DNA from: Annulohypoxylon bovei var. microspora | Taxonomy: Eukaryota > Ascomycota > Sordariomycetes > Xylariales > Hypoxylaceae | NCBI GenBank assembly: GCA_022836615.1 | Contig: MU405370.1 | Coordinates: 19,612 to 83,611 of the forward strand | Reading direction: 5' to 3' | DNA length: 64,000 bases | Shown here: one piece after another, positions 57,594 through 64,000 of the stretch | Numbering within the stretch: the stretch's first letter is position 1 | Layout: each line of letters starts with the position of its first letter | Notes under the pieces: generated by a model | The model's input: only the letters and a program-made list of their open reading frames with translations | What the model was told of the DNA's origin: nothing | Database searches by the model: none | Program-made: the position numbers and the translations under genes

Positions 57594-60305
57594 CGTTCGC
57601 TTAACTCGTATGAGGTACATAGGTATATATGTATGCATATAAATAATAGAGGGGAATATATGAAAATCTTGTCATCTTCGTTCGACAGCGTATGACCCAG
57701 GTAGACTCTCCGGTAACATAACAGCAGGTGTCTGCAAATATCAGCTATATCTGCTTAGTTCTGAGGCAAATAGCAAGCCCAGCCCCTTTCGGTAGTTCCA
57801 AGAACCTTCACCACGTCAAAAGATAGATGTTCTGTAGATTGTTAGTCTTGGCCAACAAAAATGTTATGTGTTGAATTCCGATAGTGGCATAACTTAGCTT
57901 CGAGATTTCTGGGGAACTTCCAGTAATTGGGAAGCGTACCTGCATGCTTATGCGGTTCGTCCTGCAACATACATATTGCCTGCATATGCATCGTTGGCAT
58001 GGGAGTGGATAGGGGGTTTGAAGGTAGTAAGAAGAGGAGGACGAGATTAACATTACACATACAATATAAAACCCCCTTTGAGATAAACCTTTAGTAGCAA
58101 GGTCAGTTTTGAGGTCTGAAGCTCTGTCGAAATATTATGATAACTGAAATTCTTCACTTGGGGTGGTGATTTGTATCCTGTAGCCTATCATAAGTTATTC
58201 AATGGTTTATGTGATATCCATGGATCCATGTAATCACTCCTGGACACAGTTGTATAGTGACCGAAGTCAGTACCGATCATATACTAAGAAAAGACCGGAA
58301 ATTCTATATGGATTATTTGGAGCATAGTCTGTCATTCTTTCTCTGTTGAACAAGCGTAACGTAGTCTGATTGATGCGTTCACTATCCTCAATTGGAATGT
58401 ATTATCACCGTCCCCGAGTAAACTGTAGGTTGGGAATCTTATAATAGGGATCGGAGTAGCACGATTGTCGTAAATAAGGATATAGATCTGTCGGAATTAA
58501 GAGATGCCCCTTACGGTATAAGCTGACAGCGTATAAACGGAGATAGCGCAATGCGGTTCTTCTAACTTTTGACGTCCAGAAGTTAGAATAGGTAGGTACG
58601 TATGTAGTTTTAGTTTTGTATCGGAGAAATAGATGAATCGTAGGAGACGGTTGACCTGATCCTAGTAGAGCTATGCAGATGTCGAGTATAGAATATCAAC
58701 GACTTATGTCAGAGTAGCCTTAGTGTCTCAACTTAGAAGAGTATCATGAGATGACTGCAGGAAGACCTAACTAATAGCACGTTAGTGACGATGACTTCAA
58801 TTTAGTACCAGATGGTGTGGGTCACCCATCACCCGACACCCGATACCCGACCGGGGCATCATTTTGCCTGCGGGGCCGTATCGCAGGTCTCGAAGCGTGG
58901 TGCAACTGTAAAATATCTACAACTACCGAATATGAAATAAGATAGGTAATATTATGTATCAATCTCTAGGACTTGATGTTTGAATACATACATAGATAGT
59001 TTGAATTTGTTGAATCTAAATTCCTCCAATCCTGCATTCCCATAAGGCGCATTACATAACTCGCCAGCTCGCGTGACACGAATCTTATCTGTTAGACATC
59101 CCAAGAAGGAAACTCCGCGATCAGGACCGACGACGGGAGGAAGCTGCAACCGATATGCATCTTGTTAGTGCACTTACGCAAGGGCGGCAAGACGTAAGGA
59201 CGTCCATGGGTTAGACCTTGAAAGTTGCCTCAACTGTGGGACCGTGCTGCGCTAAAGCTCATCGAAAGAAGATTGTCTTGACTGCCCAATCTAATCGATA
59301 CAGAAGAGTCACAATTGTTTGCTCATTGTTGAATAGAATCACGCGACTCGAGGACTCGCAATAGAAATTGTAAAATAAAGATTCACCGACCAAAATTCGC
59401 AGTGGAATTGGAAATTCCGGAATGTGTGATTCCTGGTGGTGCGGTCGTACGATCCGGATCAGCTCACCCAGAGTGTAAAAAGTCACGTAAGGTTCTTTAG
59501 GGTGTCCTGGTTGCTGTGTAATGCTGATTAGGCAATTTATGATTGGCTAGAATACACCACGGTAGCTGCTTTAGGGAACGTGGGGTGACCTGATGGACCC
59601 CTATAGGCGGGGACAGCCGGCGAACACGACAGTCGCAACACTGAACCTCCACTAAAGTAAATCTATCAGCGATGGATTCTATCCAGTTACTGGCTGCCTT
59701 CCCCTTTTTTAACTAGAGACTAACGGGAAACTTTACCTTTCAGGGGAGGAATGGGGGCTCTGTTTTCGTTATGTGTTACCCGATTCTTCAATCATTCATC
59801 CACTTCATCCACTCAACCAACGATCCCATCATCCATCCCTACAATACTAACATCTAGTCGCAATGCGTCAGTTGAACCAGCTGAGCCTATTCAACGTGTC
59901 AGGGGTCCTCTGACACCACCCTCGTAGATCAAGATAAATTCTATTTCAGGAAAAACATACAGGCAAATAAAATTCTCCCCTCTCCCACTAGTTATTCGTT
60001 TATGTTTCTCTTTCCTTTTCAGTCCTCTTCATTGGTATATCTCACCTTCTGTTTATGAACTTCCGAAGCATATCTTTGTTTGTCTACTACAGCAACAAAT
60101 TTATTAAGTTAGAAGCGATCCAAATCTGATATCTGATCCTCTTCTCTTATCGACTTTTACATACAAGCGTATTACACGAGTTATTAAACTCTGCTGTTCT
60201 TGCAACCCTGAACAACGCCTTTCTTCTGCGTCTAGTCTTCCTAGGCAACCAACAGCATTTACATAAAATCGAGGTTACGCGCCCCTCTACTACTATCGCG
60301 CCAAC
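57594..60305. other. Intergenic, 2.7 kb, no gene seen
   Basis: No supportable gene. The right end (59700-60305) is C/T-rich and looks like promoter and leader of the small gene at 60306; it holds a 17-codon upstream open frame at 59863-59913 and a short palindrome GTGTCAGGGGTCCTCTGACAC at 59898-59918. Confidence 0.4.
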
Positions 60306-60548
60306 ATGTCGCCTACATACACCATGTCCGCACACTTGTGCAAGCAAATCTACAAATCGTTCCAGACGCGCCAGACTTCTCCCGAACCGCTCAGCAGCCC
60401 GACGACTACCACATACACGTCTACACACTTGCGCCGCTCACCTTCACCGATACCTGAAAAGCGCTCTATGGATAGCGACCGCGGTGATTCCACCGCCCAT
60501 TCTACATCGCCGCCGTCAAGTTCAAGCTGGAAGTGGGGTGGTCGCTAG
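60306..60548 (+). CDS. Possible small Ser/Thr/Pro-rich protein
   Basis: An 80-aa open frame (MSPTYTMSAHLCKQIYKSFQ...) with a short amphipathic start, then a disordered Ser/Pro/Thr-rich part with SPSPIPEKRSMDSDRGDSTA, ending SSSWKWGGR. Third codon positions favour C and G, unlike most intergenic open frames here, and a C/T-rich stretch typical of fungal 5' leaders precedes it. No known domain and no signal peptide. It could be a real small cytosolic protein; chance cannot be excluded. Confidence 0.4.
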   Translation: MSPTYTMSAHLCKQIYKSFQTRQTSPEPLSSPTTTTYTSTHLRRSPSPIPEKRSMDSDRGDSTAHSTSPPSSSSWKWGGR

Positions 60549-61645
60549 CTTGACCTTTACCTACCGAGGTACATACCTACCTGGGTATTGAGAGAGACTT
60601 GGAAGAATGTGGAGATTGGAGATTTTGGCAATGACGTACCGACAATTGGAACGTAAATGGAAATGATACCCCTTTTTTGAAATTGAGAATTGGCGAATGC
60701 GTAGCTGCCGACAGCCGCAATTGGCACAGCAAACCTGCGAATCACGCAATCGACTTCACCAATCACGCAACACAGAGCATATAATCATTCGATACTAGCA
60801 TATATAGCTATTGCTACATATATTCCATTATCATGGAGGAATATTCGTTATGTTTTTAAGTAAGCTACGAGATAGCTAGGGCTTGTAATTGCCTGATCAT
60901 GAAGCCCACTATGTTGGGCTGGAGTTACGGACATTTCCTTTAGGAGGAAAGCATATCGCGATACATAGGAATAATGGGCGCTACATAAAGAGGAAGCTAA
61001 AACTTTACCGTCGAGTACTTCATAGGTTAGGGAGAAGTAGAGTGTAACTTTCACCCATAACCAAAATTCGAACATCTTATCTATTACGCTAGGTCTATCA
61101 ACCACATTGTCAACTAACGTATTCTACCTCTAACTCGTGGGTAATCTATGAGACCTAATTCCCGGGGGAGTAACATTCCTAAGGTACCTCACGAGTGGAC
61201 TGTTCAACTTATATTAATGTGTAGTCACTCGCGATCACAGGCTGCCGGTCGATATAAGAGACTCAACCCTCATATTAAAAGTCATACAATACAAGCGCAA
61301 AATATGTCGAGAACTACCTAACTACATGTACGCTAGGCTGAGCTACATCATATCTACGCATATTTTCACCTGAACATGGTCAGATAGATGCTCAGAGCCT
61401 CAGATCAATAAAATCGTATCCATTACTCTTATAACACGTATTCGTATTCCATTCATCTACATAACTGCCCATCCTTCCACCGACGCCGTCTAATGCACAA
61501 GTCTGTCTATCAAGGTATCTTACGACCGTCGTCTCATCACAAAAATAAAAGGCATCCGCTTCTATAGTCGACGCCCTATCCAGTCCCACTTCGCATACTT
61601 ATGTATTCTACCTCATTATTGCCTAGAGGCTAGGTAGGTTGGTGT
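60549..61645. other. Intergenic, no gene seen
   Basis: About 1.1 kb of AT-rich DNA between the small frame and the end of the ABC1 gene, with no recognisable element other than a TACC patch (60569-60582). Confidence 0.45.
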
Positions 61646-63545
61646 TTATAACGCCACAGTGCCGCCATACTGCATCGTATTCATGCCCACGATCCTCTTG
61701 ACGCTGAGCCACATCTCGAAGGCCTCGAGCTTCAGCTCCACGCGCAGGTACCCCATCCACGCGGCGATGAAGCGCAGCGCGTTGCCCGGCCAGAGCAGGC
61801 TGCCGGGGCGCTCGCGGGCGTCTTCGACCTGCTCGCGGAATACGGTGCGCGCGCAGTATCTGGCCAGGATCATGAAGCTGCGCATCGGCCCCTGGCGCGT
61901 GTGCAGGTTCTCGTCGAGGCTGCGCGTCAGGTCGTTGGTCTTCAGGATGAGCAGGATGATCCGAGGAACTTGCCCGAGCATCGTCACGAGGTCCGATAGT
62001 AGACCTTCCTGTAACTTGTCGCCCATCGATTTCTTTTCCGCGTCGGATCGCGACTCTAGGATGGACGATCTGACGACGGTGTAGTCGCGGCCCGTGATGG
62101 CGCTAGCGAATAGGGGAAATTGCTCATCTGTAATCCCGGCGACCTCGTGCGCGTACCGCTTCATAGCGGGCATATTCCCGTCGATAACTGCCAACCACAT
62201 CTTGGCATAGGATCGTTGTAGACTTTCGGGAATTTCGCGATATAGTCCGTGATCGTAGATGATTATCTCAAAATTGGCACCGCCCTTTCTCCGCCGGGTC
62301 GCCTTTCGGATCGCAAGGTTGCCACCGTGGGGGTCGCAGTGCAAGGACGCATTCTTCCCAAAAATCATCTCGTTGAAGATCCGGGCAAGCGTGGCAGAAA
62401 CTTCATCGCGGTCGATGTGATTCGAGTCTAAATACTCGAGATCGTCCAGACGGTGACCCGACTCGTTCGCCATAACCAAGATGCGTTTCTTCGCCCAAAT
62501 AACGTCAGGGACCACGAGCGGGAACTCAGGCATCTGAGCGAAGTACTCCTGTGTGCGAGTCGCATTCGCGGCTTCGAGCTCGAAGTTTAGTTCTTGCGGT
62601 AGGGACACATCCATCTCGGATGACAACCATTCGAGATCGTATTCGGGAAAGAATCTCTTCAAGGTTGAGAATGTAAACCTCGTCAAGGTGAGGTCGAGAG
62701 GGGCCCATTGCGCCAATCCCGGATGCTGGACCTTGACGGCAACTTTTTGCCCGCTCTCCTTTACAGTTGCTAGGTGGACTTGGGCGAGGGAGGCAGCCCC
62801 TATTGGTTTTTCCGAGAACTCTGAGAAGTAGTCCTTGAGCTCTTCACCTGTATCGAACCGAAACATTTCCTCGATCGATTCGTATGAGGATATCGGGCAC
62901 TGGTCTTGAAGTGGTATGAACGTGTCAGTCCACTCGCGCGGGAGTAGGTAAGTCATTGCGCTCTACCCAAGGGGTTAGTAAATACTTGATGATCTGTGTT
63001 GTTTTGATTATTGTATTACCAAGTGTTGTCCTAGTTTGATGAATATGCCTCCATTCTTTTCGAGAACCTTGAGTGTCCTTTCTGCACACCGCTTGTGACA
63101 TGATTTTAGGATAGTATCTTGTTCCTCGGGGTCTTCGATCTCGTCACGCGTATTCAAGGTGGTTCGATAACTAAAGAGGTGGATTTAGTTTTGATATCAA
63201 CCCCCTTTCTAATAGTCAAGGAACATACTCATTAATGCAGATTGCCAGTGCTGCGGCGACCCTCCCTGTCCTCTCCGTAGCATCATACCCGTATTTGATG
63301 TCATCCGTAAAAGCCAACACACCGGCGCCAGTTGCCGCAGTTGCCGCAGCGGTTAGCACGGTGACTCTCGTTCTGCGAGGCTTTTGCCGTTTCGAGTACC
63401 CCGAGGAACCGGTCGCATATTGTCTCGCAAGAGGACGTTGTGTTGTCTTAGTGTTTGCTACGAGTAGCTGAGTGCGACAATTCATACAAGTCCATGATCG
63501 GTTAGTGGCGAGACGGCCAAGCGAATTGACCGAGAGGCATTTCAT
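61646..63545 (-). CDS. MCP2: ABC1/UbiB-family atypical kinase, ADCK1/Mcp2-like (mitochondrial)
   Basis: A 594-aa protein-kinase-like ATPase. Exons on the minus strand: 63545-63229, 63170-63020, 62962-61646; introns of 58 and 57 nt keep the frame. The N-terminus is a basic presequence (MKCLSVNSLGRLATNRS) followed by a hydrophobic Ala/Thr-rich segment at about 60-80 (VTVLTAAATAATGAGVLAF), which fits the mitochondrial inner membrane. Family signatures: KxGQ in FIKLGQHL (151-154), the Ala-rich nucleotide loop IGAASLAQVH (210-219), the lysine in VAVKVQHPG (K233), the catalytic HCDPHGGN (364-371) and the metal-binding DHG (393-395) in place of DFG. DHG is what I recall for the ADCK1/yeast Mcp2 branch rather than the Coq8 branch. 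Mcp2 is linked to mitochondrial lipid homeostasis. The ortholog claim is inference; the family is certain. Confidence 0.92.
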
Positions 63546-63920
63546 GATAACGTTGCCTAGGTGCTCTCGTCATTTGAGGCAGTAAATTGATTTAGCAGAC
63601 CAGTTTATGAATTCTATGAGCAGCTGAACAATGAAGACATGTTGTCCTATTTCCTAGAATCTCCTTATCGGTGGAGAATTTACTCAATGATTGTTGAATC
63701 GTGAATTATGTTGGGATTGTACGGAATAGACTAAGTAATAAAATTTCACAATCTTTTTTTTGCTCTATCAATCGGGACATGCAAGTCCCGGTTCATAGAA
63801 TACCTCGGCGTCATAGGAGCAGGGGTAAAAGAACATTCTATTTTGGATCGTGTGATGCACTGATCAATTCAAGGTTGCTGTGGCTGGGATAGACTTACCC
63901 TAATTTGGGGATTCTGCTGA
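63546..63920. other. Intergenic, ABC1 promoter side
   Basis: No gene seen in the 375 bases upstream of the ABC1 gene; a T8 run lies near 63754-63761. Confidence 0.4.
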
Positions 63921-63988
63921 GACCACCTCGTCGACTAGGTCGGACCACCTCTCGGAGTTTAGCTCGGACCACCTCCTAGGGTCCGAGC
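63921..63988. repeat. Tandem GACCACCTC repeat with terminal palindrome
   Basis: Three copies of GACCACCTC start at 63921, 63943 and 63967 (22 and 24 bases apart), each ending in a TAGGTCG/TAGCTCG/TAGGGTCCGAG-like tail. The last copy lies inside a perfect palindrome GCTCGGACC ... GGTCCGAGC (63962-63988). It may be the edge of a larger repeat or transposon cut by the window end. Confidence 0.7.
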
Positions 63989-64000
63989 TAGCTCCGAAAA

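Overview
The window is nuclear DNA of a filamentous ascomycete (Pezizomycotina, most likely Sordariomycetes; the exact order cannot be told from sequence reading alone). The evidence is short spliceosomal introns of about 48-117 nt with GTRNGT donors and CTAAY-type branch sites, and fungus-specific families: a DUF3824 glycine-zipper protein, an NsdD-type GATA factor, a HET-domain relic, a lactose-permease-like MFS transporter and a pisatin-demethylase-like P450. For a filamentous fungus the window is gene-poor: about ten confident protein genes in 64 kb, with a 16 kb stretch (26.6-42.5 kb) that has no convincing protein gene.

Layout: 1-966 is the 3' part of a sugar transporter; 1429-1557 is a decayed aminoglycoside-phosphotransferase-like fragment; 2593-3321 (-) is a bZIP factor; 6792-8788 (-) is a six-exon P450; 10253-10528 is a MITE; 11125-14507 (-) is a six-exon DUF3824 protein; 18125-18772 is a small secreted repeat protein; 19918-25125 is a very large MFS-like membrane protein with two in-frame TAG codons; 25693-26571 is a GC-rich metallophosphoesterase; 27411-27559 is a tRNA-Asn gene; 32309-32520 is a second MITE; 42540-43819 is the NsdD/SUB-1-type GATA regulator; 48280-48941 is a long inverted-repeat element; 53341-55343 is a HET pseudogene; 56259-57593 is a secreted CE1-type esterase; 60306-60548 is a possible small protein; 61646-63545 (-) is an ADCK1/Mcp2-type ABC1 protein. 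The rest is intergenic and full of dispersed GGTA/TACC (often TACCTAGGTA) repeats.

The genes do not form an evident single pathway. They look like a mix of core genes (NsdD-like, ABC1, DUF3824, metallophosphoesterase) and accessory or degrading genes (P450, HET and APH relics, secreted protein, MITEs). The two strongest oddities are: (i) a tRNA-Asn(GUU) gene split at a non-canonical place by a 75-nt insert with perfect spliceosomal signals (GTGAGT, TACTAAC, CAG), whose removal restores a flawless cloverleaf; and (ii) a 1719-codon membrane-protein reading frame, otherwise open, interrupted by two TAG codons, at least one where tryptophan is expected. The second pattern is that of A-to-I mRNA editing of UAG to UGG, known from sexual development of Sordariomycetes.
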